From Bacteroidaceae bacterium (GTDB lineage: Bacteria; Bacteroidota; Bacteroidia; Bacteroidales; Bacteroidaceae), in the NCBI GenBank assembly GCA_017560945.1, contig JAFZDY010000006.1, positions 1 through 32,336 of the forward strand: a DNA stretch of 32,336 nucleotides. Direction: 5' to 3'. Under the pieces are notes generated by a model. It had not been told where the DNA came from and made no database searches. It saw only the letters and a program-made list of their open reading frames with translations. Below are positions 1 to 7,339 of this stretch, in pieces. Both the position numbers and the translations under genes were made by a program. Position 1 is the first letter of the stretch, and every line of letters begins with the position of its first letter.

Positions 1-60
1 CCTCCATAGAGGGCGATTGCGAGCTGGCACAGCAATCGGGGAGCCTTAGCGACGGAGGCC
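1..60. repeat. Inverted-repeat segment downstream of the HU-like gene
   Basis: The window opens inside a folded repeat. An inner stem pairs CGATTGC (14-20) with GCAATCG (32-38), and an outer stem pairs CCTCC (1-5) with GGAGG (55-59). It lies just past the stop of the minus-strand HU-like gene and could terminate it. The opening CCTCCATAGAGGG also occurs at 2224-2236, so this may be part of a dispersed family. The left end is cut off by the window edge. Confidence 0.4.
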
Positions 61-82
61 AGGTAAGGGGGAGGGTCCCTTC

Positions 83-613
83 TTACAGCGGATTTCCCCC
101 TGTGCCGCTACCGCCGTCGTCGCCGCCGGTGTCGTTGTTGTCGTCATCCCCACTGTTGTCGGTGATTTCGCCGATGGCCATACGGTAGTTCTTGACACTG
201 CCGTAGGTGATGCCGTCGGCAATGACGCCGCCGCACTCGAAGGTGAGATTGTTGATGACCGCCTCGCGGAACTCCTTCGAGGGGGTGAACATGATGCGCG
301 GCTCCTTAATCATCTCACCGGCGTGGAAGTCGGTAATCTTCTCCGCGCCACTGCTCTTGAAGGTCACGCGCAGGGTGCCGAAATAAGGGATGGTGGCGAT
401 GTGTCCCTGCAGGAGCTGCTTCTCGGCATAGCGGCGCAGGATGTAGCACGAGCCGTCCATCTCCGTAGGGCCGGTGGAGGTATTCTCCGTAGCCGCACGC
501 GTCGTGGCCGTGGCCGACAGGGCTTTCTCACTGATGGGGGTTGCATACCATTTCTTGGGGGCAGTCTTATCCGCCGGATTGCTACTCTTCTGCATTAACT
601 TGAATTTTGCCAT
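83..613 (-). CDS. HU-like DNA-binding protein (HU/HIG family)
   Basis: This 176-residue protein matches the Bacteroidetes HU-like family, larger relatives of the histone-like HU/IHF proteins that bend and compact DNA. The N-terminal half is basic (MAKFKLMQKSSNP). The core has the alternating helix and strand pattern of the HU fold, with IATIPYFGTLRVTFKSSG followed by IMFTPSKEFREAVIN, the arm and dimer region in this family. Residues from about 152 are an Asp/Gly/Asn-rich, probably disordered acidic tail. The gene stands alone on the minus strand, with a four-copy 23-bp repeat 70-160 bases upstream. Genes of this family often sit beside a cell-wall amidase; none is visible here because the window ends. 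The family call is by pattern recognition. The DNA sites bound are unknown. Confidence 0.75.
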   Translation of the reverse strand: MAKFKLMQKSSNPADKTAPKKWYATPISEKALSATATTRAATENTSTGPTEMDGSCYILRRYAEKQLLQGHIATIPYFGTLRVTFKSSGAEKITDFHAGEMIKEPRIMFTPSKEFREAVINNLTFECGGVIADGITYGSVKNYRMAIGEITDNSGDDDNNDTGGDDGGSGTGGNPL

Positions 614-684
614 AACTTGCTATCTTTTAGATTGTTAACATGGTTTACACTTTCGTTTTCACCTTCCTCCCGATGTCGTTAGAG

Positions 685-771
685 ATGAGACCGAGACCTC
701 ATGCCTGATGAGACCGAGGTGTCATGCACCATGAGACCGAGACCTCATATATGGTGAGACCGAGACCTCAT
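685..771. repeat. Four-copy 23-bp tandem repeat
   Basis: Four 18-base units start at 685, 708, 731 and 754, an exact 23-base period with 5-base variable spacers. The consensus is ATGAGACCGAGACCTCAT. Its ends (ATGAG/CTCAT) are inverted, and it contains GAGACC twice. The second unit differs at three adjacent positions and the fourth at its first base. The array lies upstream of the HU-like gene, where it could be a multimeric protein-binding site or a length-variable tract. Confidence 0.85.
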
Positions 772-1079
772 TTTTCCTCCCTCCGTGGCGTCATTTTCAG
801 ACCTCCGTCCGGAGGGATTCTGCACGTCCTCTTCGGATAGGTTCCGGGTGGTTTGGTGTGCCGTGCTACAGATTTCCACTCCTTTCGGCGGACTTGGCGG
901 CGGGGTTCAACAATATAGTTAACAGTTCTCTCTCATAATCATTTTCTCATCGCCACACCACAGCCTTGCCGTTCACGATGTAGGGCAAATACCATTGCAA
1001 GTAGTCGTTGTTTCATAATCATTAGGTTTTAAATGTTAATATTCTATCTTCTATAACACTGGTGTCCGTATCTACACCG
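772..1079. other. Intergenic region, no gene recognised
   Basis: No convincing gene is seen between the HU-like gene and mrp. The stretch holds a 14-base palindrome, CCTCCG-TC-CGGAGG (802-815). It also holds an 11-base direct repeat, TCATAATCATT, at 933-943 and 1013-1023. Between the two copies, the minus strand reads a short open stretch ending in a stop, which could be the decayed end of a gene. No consensus promoter for mrp or the HU-like gene was found here. Confidence 0.5.
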
Positions 1080-2186
1080 TCACTTCTGCACCTCCACGAT
1101 GCGTGTAGGAGCCTGGTTGGCATTGCGCAAGCGGGTCTGCTCCACCACATTGGCAGCCAGCTGGATGAAGGCGCGGCCGGTGATGGTGTCCTCGTCCAGC
1201 GCCACAGGCAGGCCATTGTCGCCTCCCTCGCAGATGCTCTGCACCAGGGGAATCTGTCCCAACAGAGGTACATTCATCTCCTCGGCCAAGCGCTTGGCAC
1301 CCTCGCGACCGAAGATGTAGTAACGGTTCTCGGGCAGTTCGGCAGGGGTGAACCACGCCATGTTCTCCACGAGTCCGAGGATGGGGACGTTCACCTTGTC
1401 GTTGGTAAACATGTTGATACCCTTGCGTGCATCGGCCAACGCCACCTGCTGGGGAGTGCTCACTACCACGGCTCCGGTGATGGCAAGGTTCTGCACAATG
1501 GTGAGGTGAATGTCGCTGGTTCCTGGGGGCAGGTCGATGAGGAAGTAGTCCAGGTCGCCCCAGTCGGCATCGGCAATGAGTTGCTTCAGTGCATTGCTGG
1601 CCATACCTCCGCGCCACAAGGTAGCCTGGTCGGGGTCCACAAAGAAACCGATAGAGAGGAGCTTCAGCCCATATTTCTCCACGGGGATTATCATGTCGCG
1701 TCCATCGATGGTCTCGGCATAGGGACGTGCATCCTCTACCTGAAACATCTTGGGCACACTGGGACCGAAGATGTCAGCATCCAAGAGTCCCACCTTATAG
1801 CCAGCCTTGGCAAGTGCCACAGCCAGATTGGCGGCTACGGTACTTTTGCCCACACCTCCCTTACCGGAGGATACGGCAATGATGTTCTTTACCTGAGGAA
1901 GCAGGTATCCCGGCTCGGGACGTGCCTGTTGGATGGTCTTTACCGAAATGTTTCCGACGATGTCCACGTCCTTTCCCACGTAGGTAAGGATGGCCGTCTC
2001 AGCAGCCTTGATGATGGACTTCATGAATGGGTCGGTGGGTTTCTCGAAGATGAGGGAGAAGGAGACCTTCATACCGTCGATGCGGATGTTGTCCTCCACC
2101 ATGCCGGCCTCCACGAGGTTCTTTCCTGTACCAGGGTAGCGCACTGTAGCCAGTGCATCGAGTATTAGTTTGGGATATAGTGTCAT
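1080..2186 (-). CDS. mrp: Mrp/ApbC/NBP35-family iron-sulfur cluster carrier ATPase
   Basis: This 368-residue protein is of the Mrp/ApbC family, cytoplasmic ATPases that carry and deliver Fe-S clusters to apoproteins. Residues 1-90 form the MIP18 (DUF59) domain common in bacterial Mrp. A deviant Walker A, GKGGVGKST, is at 108-116, followed by the LLDADIFGPSVPKMF switch region and DLPPGTSDIHLT, all typical of the family. The CxxC pair that holds the bridging cluster in E. coli Mrp/ApbC is absent: the equivalent stretch reads WFTPAELPENRYYIFG, and the only nearby cysteine is in SICEGG. This looks like a lineage variant and not damage, because the frame is intact. The gene follows trmB on the same strand, 93 bases away. 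Confidence 0.92.
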   Translation of the reverse strand: MTLYPKLILDALATVRYPGTGKNLVEAGMVEDNIRIDGMKVSFSLIFEKPTDPFMKSIIKAAETAILTYVGKDVDIVGNISVKTIQQARPEPGYLLPQVKNIIAVSSGKGGVGKSTVAANLAVALAKAGYKVGLLDADIFGPSVPKMFQVEDARPYAETIDGRDMIIPVEKYGLKLLSIGFFVDPDQATLWRGGMASNALKQLIADADWGDLDYFLIDLPPGTSDIHLTIVQNLAITGAVVVSTPQQVALADARKGINMFTNDKVNVPILGLVENMAWFTPAELPENRYYIFGREGAKRLAEEMNVPLLGQIPLVQSICEGGDNGLPVALDEDTITGRAFIQLAANVVEQTRLRNANQAPTRIVEVQK

Positions 2187-2220
2187 GATTAATTAAGAAT
2201 GAAAAAATTAAGTATCTACT

Positions 2221-2240
2221 CCCCTCCATAGAGGGAGGGG
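2221..2240. terminator. GC-rich hairpin between trmB and mrp
   Basis: CCCCTCC (2221-2227) pairs perfectly with GGAGGGG (2234-2240) around a six-base loop. It lies between two minus-strand genes and could weaken read-through from trmB into mrp. There is no clear T tract, so it may instead be a repeat. It shares CCTCCATAGAGGG with the start of the window. Confidence 0.4.
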
Positions 2241-2279
2241 TTGGGGGTGGGTCTGAATGGGTTGTGGGTTTGGAGTCTT

Positions 2280-3038
2280 CTACTTGCTTGTCTGCAACCC
2301 GCTACGCTTGCTACGATTGTAACTCCGGTAGTCGTCGAGTTCTATCTCCACATCGGGTTCCTCCAATGCGCCTTCTTGAGGCAAGCGGAACTTCAGATAC
2401 TTGATGTTCAGTCCTCGGTCGAGCCACTGTTGTTCATAGTAGGTACGTATGGAGAGGATGTCATCCACAAGGCCGCTATGGTAGAGGTCGTCGGTACAAA
2501 ACTCCACGGGCAACTGATTGTGCTCCACCATGTATTTGGTGTAGGTGAACATGAAGTTGCTATCGGTCTTGAGGTGGATGATGCCGCTATCGACAAGGAA
2601 TCGACGATAACGATTCATAAAGTAAGTGGAAGTCAGTCGTTTGGTAGCCTTCTTCATCTGCGGATCGCTGAAGGTAAGCCATATCTCACTCACCTCGCCC
2701 GGTGCAAAGAAGCGGTCAATGATTTCGATGTTGGTGCGTAGGAATGCCACATTCGTCATCCCTGCCTTCAACGACTCGGTAGCCCCGCTCCACATACGTG
2801 CACCCTTGATGTCCACACCTATGAAGTTCTTGTCGGGGAAGAGGCGACCCAATCCTACAGTGTATTCGCCACGTCCACATCCGAGTTCCAACACTATGGG
2901 GTTATCGTTCTTGAAGAAGTCGCGATGCCAATTCCCTTTCATTTCAAAGGGGACATCCTCCATCACCGAGAATGGGTATTCAAATACATGGGGATATTCT
3001 GCCATGTCGGCAAACTTTGCCAATTTTCCTTTGCTCAT
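2280..3038 (-). CDS. trmB: tRNA (guanine-N7)-methyltransferase TrmB
   Basis: TrmB uses S-adenosylmethionine to make m7G46 in the tRNA variable loop. The 252-residue protein has the class I methyltransferase motif [17 protein letters not shown] (49-64), then motif [13 protein letters not shown] (73-83). The family substrate motif, usually FPDPWPKKRH, appears as the Bacteroidetes-like [16 protein letters not shown] (120-135). The C-terminal 30 residues are charged and probably specific to the lineage. It is in line with ilvE upstream and mrp downstream on the minus strand. A large hairpin lies between it and ilvE, so trmB may have its own promoter, though no consensus one is seen. Confidence 0.93.
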   Translation of the reverse strand: MSKGKLAKFADMAEYPHVFEYPFSVMEDVPFEMKGNWHRDFFKNDNPIVLELGCGRGEYTVGLGRLFPDKNFIGVDIKGARMWSGATESLKAGMTNVAFLRTNIEIIDRFFAPGEVSEIWLTFSDPQMKKATKRLTSTYFMNRYRRFLVDSGIIHLKTDSNFMFTYTKYMVEHNQLPVEFCTDDLYHSGLVDDILSIRTYYEQQWLDRGLNIKYLKFRLPQEGALEEPDVEIELDDYRSYNRSKRSGLQTSK

Positions 3039-3058
3039 GTCTTTACTAAATTAAAAAA

Positions 3059-3169
3059 GAAGATAATAAGGAGATAAAGAAAGACATCGCTTCGCTTTTG
3101 GGGGAGATAAAAGCCAATAGCCTTGCTATGCATTTGGCCTTTATCTTCATCTATCTCCCTATTATCTTC
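3059..3169 (-). terminator. Long imperfect hairpin after ilvE
   Basis: Outer arms 3059-3076 and 3152-3169 pair over 18 bases with one wobble. A second pair of arms, 3106-3117 and 3134-3145, nests inside with one mismatch. The hairpin sits immediately downstream of ilvE on the minus strand, so it is best read as a terminator or a 3' RNA-stability structure. Confidence 0.55.
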
Positions 3170-3191
3170 CTTTATCTCCTTAAAAGATGTA

Positions 3192-4220
3192 TTACTCTAC
3201 CACAGTTACCCAACCATGCGTATCGGCCTCGTCGCCGTACTGGATAGCACGCAACTTGGTGTAGAGTTTTGTACTGATAGGTCCAGGCTTGCCATCCTTG
3301 GCAATAACGTAAGAGTGATTGTTCTCAGGGTCATCAATGCGTTGGATAGGGCTGATAACTGCAGCTGTACCACATGCGCCAGCCTCTTCAAACGTAGCCA
3401 ATTCTTCCTCAGCAATAGCACGACGCTCAACCTTCATGCCCATGTCCTCGGCCAACTGCATCAAACTCTTGTTGGTGATAGAGGGCAGGATGCTGGTGCT
3501 GAGCGGAGTGATATAGGTATTGTCCTTGATACCGAAGAAGTTAGCCGCACCGCACTCGTCGATATACTTCTTCTCTTTCGCATCGAGGTAGAACTCAGCC
3601 GAGTATCCGGCTTCGTGAGCCTCCTTACTGGCACGAAGGCTGGCAGCATAGTTTCCACCGACCTTATAGACACCTGTGCCAAGGGGAGCCGCGCGGTCGT
3701 ACTTACGAGTAATCACATACGGAGTAGTGGCAAAACCTCCCTTGAAATAAGGGCCTACGGGTGTAACAAAAATCAAGAACAGATACTCTTCTGCAGGCTT
3801 TACACCCACCTGAGGACCTGTACCTATCAACAACGGACGGATATAGAGTGATGCACCACTTTCATAGGGAGGCACAAAGCGTTCGTTCAACTTGATAGCC
3901 TTCTTCACCATCTCGGCAAACAACTCGGTAGAAACTTCTGGCATCAAGATACCACGACAAGTGCTCTGCAAGCGAGCAGCATTCTCCTCCAAACGGAAGA
4001 TGCGAATTTTTCCATCCTTACCACGGAAAGCTTTCAATCCCTCGAAAGCCTCCTGTCCATAGTGCAGGCATGTAGCAGCCATGTGCAAGGGGATGGTCTC
4101 TTCACTACAAACTTCTATTTCGCCCCACGCACCATTGCGGTGGTAGCAACGTACATTATAATCTGTCTTACGATAGCCAAATGATAGGTTGGCCCAATCG
4201 ATTTCATTCATATTTTCCAT
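3192..4220 (-). CDS. ilvE: Branched-chain amino acid aminotransferase
   Basis: IlvE is a PLP enzyme that interconverts leucine, isoleucine and valine with their 2-oxo acids, using 2-oxoglutarate/glutamate. The 342-residue length and motifs fit the larger class (BCAT II type). They are HYGQEAFEGLKAFRG near residue 53, LYIRPLLIGTGPQVGV near 125, and the PLP lysine K186 in GTGVYKVGGNYAAS. ECGAANFFGI then corresponds to the conserved E-x-G-x-x-N segment that contacts the cofactor. The start at 4220 gives MENMNEIDW; an ATG three codons later is also possible. The -7 box TACTTTTG on the minus strand (4252-4259) supports this start region. Confidence 0.95.
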   Translation of the reverse strand: MENMNEIDWANLSFGYRKTDYNVRCYHRNGAWGEIEVCSEETIPLHMAATCLHYGQEAFEGLKAFRGKDGKIRIFRLEENAARLQSTCRGILMPEVSTELFAEMVKKAIKLNERFVPPYESGASLYIRPLLIGTGPQVGVKPAEEYLFLIFVTPVGPYFKGGFATTPYVITRKYDRAAPLGTGVYKVGGNYAASLRASKEAHEAGYSAEFYLDAKEKKYIDECGAANFFGIKDNTYITPLSTSILPSITNKSLMQLAEDMGMKVERRAIAEEELATFEEAGACGTAAVISPIQRIDDPENNHSYVIAKDGKPGPISTKLYTKLRAIQYGDEADTHGWVTVVE

Positions 4221-4251
4221 ATCTCTATTGTTTTTAGTTTCAAATTGGCAG

Positions 4252-4259
4252 CAAAAGTA
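4252..4259 (-). promoter_or_regulatory. -7 promoter box for ilvE
   Basis: On the minus strand this reads TACTTTTG, matching the Bacteroidetes TAnnTTTG element about 32 bases before the ilvE start. No good TTTG is seen at 19-21 bases upstream, so the promoter may be weak or activated. Confidence 0.5.
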
Positions 4260-4363
4260 CGAAAATAATTACACTTTACCAACTATTCCGCCAAAGAAAC
4301 TACAATTATGTATCACTTTGATAACTTTTTCGTCTACCAATGAAAGAAAGGCTGAATGTCACC

Positions 4364-5866
4364 TTATCCACAATGGAAGTAACGATTCACCAATTTCAAC
4401 ATTTCTTCCTGATTACCATTGATGTCAGCACGCAGAGTCTTGTCACCATACGAGCGAAGTTTCTTGATGATGCCATCAATCATAGCAGGGCTAAAGACAT
4501 TGTACTTCTCAAAGGCGGCACGTTGGCGCTCGATACAATCGGCGGAAGCCTCGCAACTATCTGGCAAGCAAGCCAATGAATTCAGTTTGTCTGCATTTTC
4601 CTTTTGGTGGATATTTACGTTTACGTATGTCTTCTCAGCAATCTCCAACGCATTCTCCAACTCAAATCCATAGCGACAAGCCACGGCCAATCCTGCAATA
4701 AGTTGATAGATGTCTGCTGATCCGTCTGGCGAGCGCATCTCCACGGTTTGCTTTTGAGTGGTATCATAGTTGCTTTCAACCTCCAACGGATTGGCAATCT
4801 TGCACATATCGCTCTTGGCTGCCCATCCAAGTGGCACACGCACGAGCACTGAGCGGTTACGATCACCCCAACAGATATTGGTAGGAGCCTCCTGATGAGG
4901 AACCAGACGGAAATATGATGTAGGATTGGTATTACCAAATGCGGTGATTGAGGGAGCCAACTCCATCATACCTGCAATGGCGCGACGAGCCGTGGCAGAA
5001 AGTACGCCTCCGTCCAACATCTGATTTTGTCCATCCTTCACAATTCGCATGTGTACGTGCAATCCTGAGCCAGCCTTTCCTGCAGTAATCTTTGGTGCGA
5101 AGGTGACGTCGTATCCCATCTGGTAGCCCAAGTTACGGATTATCCACTTGGCTATCATCAATTGGTCAGCCGCATCCTCGGCATTCACAGGGAGGAATTC
5201 AATTTCGTTTTGCTCGTATATCTTACCATCGATGGTAAAGTTACCCACCTCGGAGTGTCCATATTTGATTTGTCCACCAGCTTGTGCTATGTAGGCCATG
5301 CAACGGGTGCGGAATTCATTGAACTTGGCATAGGGAGCCGACTCGTGGTAACCCTTCTGGTCGGTTGCGGGAAACATTCCTGCATCGGGGGCTATTACGT
5401 AGTACTCCAACTCACCCATCGCTTGAAACTCCATACCTGTCACCTCGTTGAACGCACGACAAGCCTTGCGGAGGGTGTTTTCAGGAGAACTTTCGAGGGG
5501 CTCGCCATCCTTGTTGAAGTATGAGCAGAGCATAGAGATTGTAGGTATCTCAGCAAACGGGTCGAGGAATGCAGTACTGAAACGTGGCAACACGTAAAGG
5601 TCGCTACTTCCTGCCTCGATGAAGGGGAACAGGCTACTACCATCCACACGCTCGCCACAAGTCAGGATAGCATCCAAGTATGCAGCATTGTTGATTACAA
5701 AGTTCAAAGTCTTCAAACGTCCGTCACCAGCCGGATACATGAAGTTGACCATGCGGATATCATTCTGCTTGATATAACCGATGATGTCCGATTTGGTAAA
5801 TTCCTTACTCGGTTTTCCAAGTGCTGCCACCAACTTATTGGGGCACATTTCCAATTCTTTGTTCAT
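4364..5866 (-). CDS. glnA: Glutamine synthetase, type I-like
   Basis: This enzyme makes glutamine from glutamate, ammonia and ATP. The 500-residue protein has the GS beta-grasp N-terminal domain (about 30-120) and the catalytic barrel. Visible metal and substrate motifs are GELEYYV (151-157), HSEVGNF and QNEIEFLP (204-226), GSGLHVHM (266-273, the GSGxHxH motif) and the signature TSYFRLVPHQEAPTN (316-330) with WGDRNRS after it. RSPDGSADIYQL near residue 400 fits the conserved RxPD region. It is far shorter than the roughly 730-residue GSIII that is also common in Bacteroidales, so this is the GSI-like form; whether the genome also has GSIII cannot be seen. The tail from about 415 to 500 is rich in cysteine and charged residues. 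It has a consensus promoter at 5922-5952. Confidence 0.9.
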   Translation of the reverse strand: MNKELEMCPNKLVAALGKPSKEFTKSDIIGYIKQNDIRMVNFMYPAGDGRLKTLNFVINNAAYLDAILTCGERVDGSSLFPFIEAGSSDLYVLPRFSTAFLDPFAEIPTISMLCSYFNKDGEPLESSPENTLRKACRAFNEVTGMEFQAMGELEYYVIAPDAGMFPATDQKGYHESAPYAKFNEFRTRCMAYIAQAGGQIKYGHSEVGNFTIDGKIYEQNEIEFLPVNAEDAADQLMIAKWIIRNLGYQMGYDVTFAPKITAGKAGSGLHVHMRIVKDGQNQMLDGGVLSATARRAIAGMMELAPSITAFGNTNPTSYFRLVPHQEAPTNICWGDRNRSVLVRVPLGWAAKSDMCKIANPLEVESNYDTTQKQTVEMRSPDGSADIYQLIAGLAVACRYGFELENALEIAEKTYVNVNIHQKENADKLNSLACLPDSCEASADCIERQRAAFEKYNVFSPAMIDGIIKKLRSYGDKTLRADINGNQEEMLKLVNRYFHCG

Positions 5867-5921
5867 AAGTCTTTATGGTTGATTTTTCCTTTAAGTTTTT
5901 TCTTGGCATTCTTTTGGAAGG

Positions 5922-5952
5922 CAAAGATAATGCATGACAAGCAGGAGACAAA
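5922..5952 (-). promoter_or_regulatory. Consensus promoter of glnA
   Basis: On the minus strand TTTG (5949-5952) is followed after exactly 19 bases by TATCTTTG (5922-5929), the full Bacteroidetes primary-sigma pattern. Transcription should begin near 5915, giving a leader of about 50 bases. Confidence 0.75.
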
Positions 5953-6024
5953 ATAAAATGAATATTTTTTTCACATCCGTGGTCGTTTTTTTACCCCATC
6001 ACCCTTGTGATTGAGAAAAAATAG

Positions 6025-6051
6025 AGGCAAGGAGTTTTTCTTTCCTTGCCT
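6025..6051 (-). terminator. Hairpin terminator downstream of the EamA gene
   Basis: A perfect 9-base stem (6025-6033 with 6043-6051) around a 9-base loop is followed on the minus strand by CTATTTTTTC. It lies about 150 bases past the EamA stop, in the 330-base gap before the glnA promoter. I saw nothing else gene-like in that gap. Confidence 0.7.
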
Positions 6052-6197
6052 GAAAAATTTTACGCGCCCACTGGGAAAAAAGTTTTCTCCTGTAGGGGGA
6101 AAAATCAGGTTCTCGCGAGGACACATTTTTCATTGCGGGAAATGGCCCACCTCAAGACTTTAAAACAGCATTTTTAAGGTACTATCTCTTTACATTA

Positions 6198-7118
6198 TCA
6201 CTTTCCCTTGTTTATGATATAAATGCCTGCCGTAGCCAATATGGCCGCCACGATGTATTTCCAATAGAAGGGCTCGTTCAGGCAAAGGCACGAAGTGATG
6301 GCTCCTACCACAGGGATGAGCGAATTGAAAATGGCCACCTTACCCACAGGGTTGCAACTGAGCAACTTGTTGTAGAGCGTAAATCCCATGGTGGAGATGC
6401 AGATGAGCAATCCTAAGATGACGAGTCCCTCCACCGTCACTCGTGGCAACGTACCACCCATCAGTAAGCCAGGCACTATCAGCAACAATCCACCTATACC
6501 CAAACTATATCCTGTCCCTACGAACACATCCACTCGAGTACGAAGGCCGCGCGTCATCAAACTGGCCGAAGCGGAGCAAAGGGCATTCAGGATAATCATA
6601 CCATCGCCCATCCATGTAAATTGTCCACTCTTTCCTCCCCCAATATTCAAGGTCAGTATGCCTATGAAGCCTATGACGCATCCTACGATTTTTTGCATCG
6701 TCAACCTGTCACTTTTGTAAAACAGACAAGCCAACAATACCAACAGAAACACCCCCATCGAGTTGAGGATGGCAGCCCTTGCCCCCTCGCTATGCGACAG
6801 GCCTATGTAGAAAAAGGCGTAGTGCAACGTGGTGTTCAACAAAGCAAACGCCAACAAGAACCACCAATTGCGAGGTCGTGTGACTCCAAAACTGATTCCC
6901 CTTGTGCGTGCGATGGTCAACACTATCAATCCCGACACAGCAAATCGGATACCAGCGAACAACATCTTGCTACCCGTCATCTCTTGGGTAATGGAAAACT
7001 CTCCAAATCCCAATTTGATCAGAGGATAAGCCCATCCCCACGCGATGGCGGCCACCAATGCAAACGTCACCACCCACACAGGGCGCTGAAATATACTTAC
7101 CTTTGTCTCGCTATTCAT
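6198..7118 (-). CDS. EamA-family (DMT superfamily) membrane exporter
   Basis: This 306-residue protein has about ten hydrophobic helices arranged as two five-helix EamA repeats. The first starts with VTFALVAAIAWGWAYPLIKLG (18-38); the second starts near FTWMGDGMIILNALCSASA. LNEPFYWKYIVAAILATAGIYI near the end is the typical last-helix signature. Members export amino acids, purines or other small metabolites, but substrates cannot be read from sequence. It runs on its own on the minus strand, with a -7 box at 7140-7147 and a hairpin terminator at 6025-6051. Confidence 0.88.
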   Translation of the reverse strand: MNSETKVSIFQRPVWVVTFALVAAIAWGWAYPLIKLGFGEFSITQEMTGSKMLFAGIRFAVSGLIVLTIARTRGISFGVTRPRNWWFLLAFALLNTTLHYAFFYIGLSHSEGARAAILNSMGVFLLVLLACLFYKSDRLTMQKIVGCVIGFIGILTLNIGGGKSGQFTWMGDGMIILNALCSASASLMTRGLRTRVDVFVGTGYSLGIGGLLLIVPGLLMGGTLPRVTVEGLVILGLLICISTMGFTLYNKLLSCNPVGKVAIFNSLIPVVGAITSCLCLNEPFYWKYIVAAILATAGIYIINKGK

Positions 7119-7139
7119 CGTTTTTCAATTTCCAGATTG

Positions 7140-7147
7140 CAAAAATA
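7140..7147 (-). promoter_or_regulatory. -7 promoter box for the EamA gene
   Basis: The minus strand reads TATTTTTG, matching TAnnTTTG, 22 bases before the ATG at 7118. No TTTG at the expected -33 distance is seen. Confidence 0.5.
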
Positions 7148-7231
7148 CGAATAATGGGGGAAATATACGGCATTATGAATGCAAAATATAGAGTAATAAG
7201 TGCTTGAAACTTAAAAGAAGGCTCAAAAAAA

Positions 7232-7262
7232 TTGCCTATGGTGGAAAAATGAGTTACCTTTG
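7232..7262 (+). promoter_or_regulatory. Promoter of the M3 peptidase gene
   Basis: TTG (7232-7234) is followed after 20 bases by TACCTTTG (7255-7262). This is a good Bacteroidetes promoter and gives an untranslated leader of about 70 bases before the ATG at 7340. Confidence 0.7.
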
Positions 7263-7339
7263 CCGCCTAATTACAAAACTCCACCTAAAGGTGAAGGAAG
7301 CAAACTGAAATATTACAAATCAAACAATATTACACAAGA

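Noticed and set aside
685-771. CRISPR array
   Set aside because: The units are regular, but the spacers are only 5 bases and no cas gene is near. It is a simple tandem repeat.
1062-2168. A 368-codon open frame on the plus strand opposite mrp
   Set aside because: It is the mirror of a strongly recognised Mrp gene with intact motifs. Its protein resembles no family and is rich in His and Gly, as antisense frames of coding DNA often are.
3123-3851. A 242-codon plus-strand frame opposite ilvE
   Set aside because: It is antisense to a clear aminotransferase, starts inside the downstream hairpin and has no recognisable domain.
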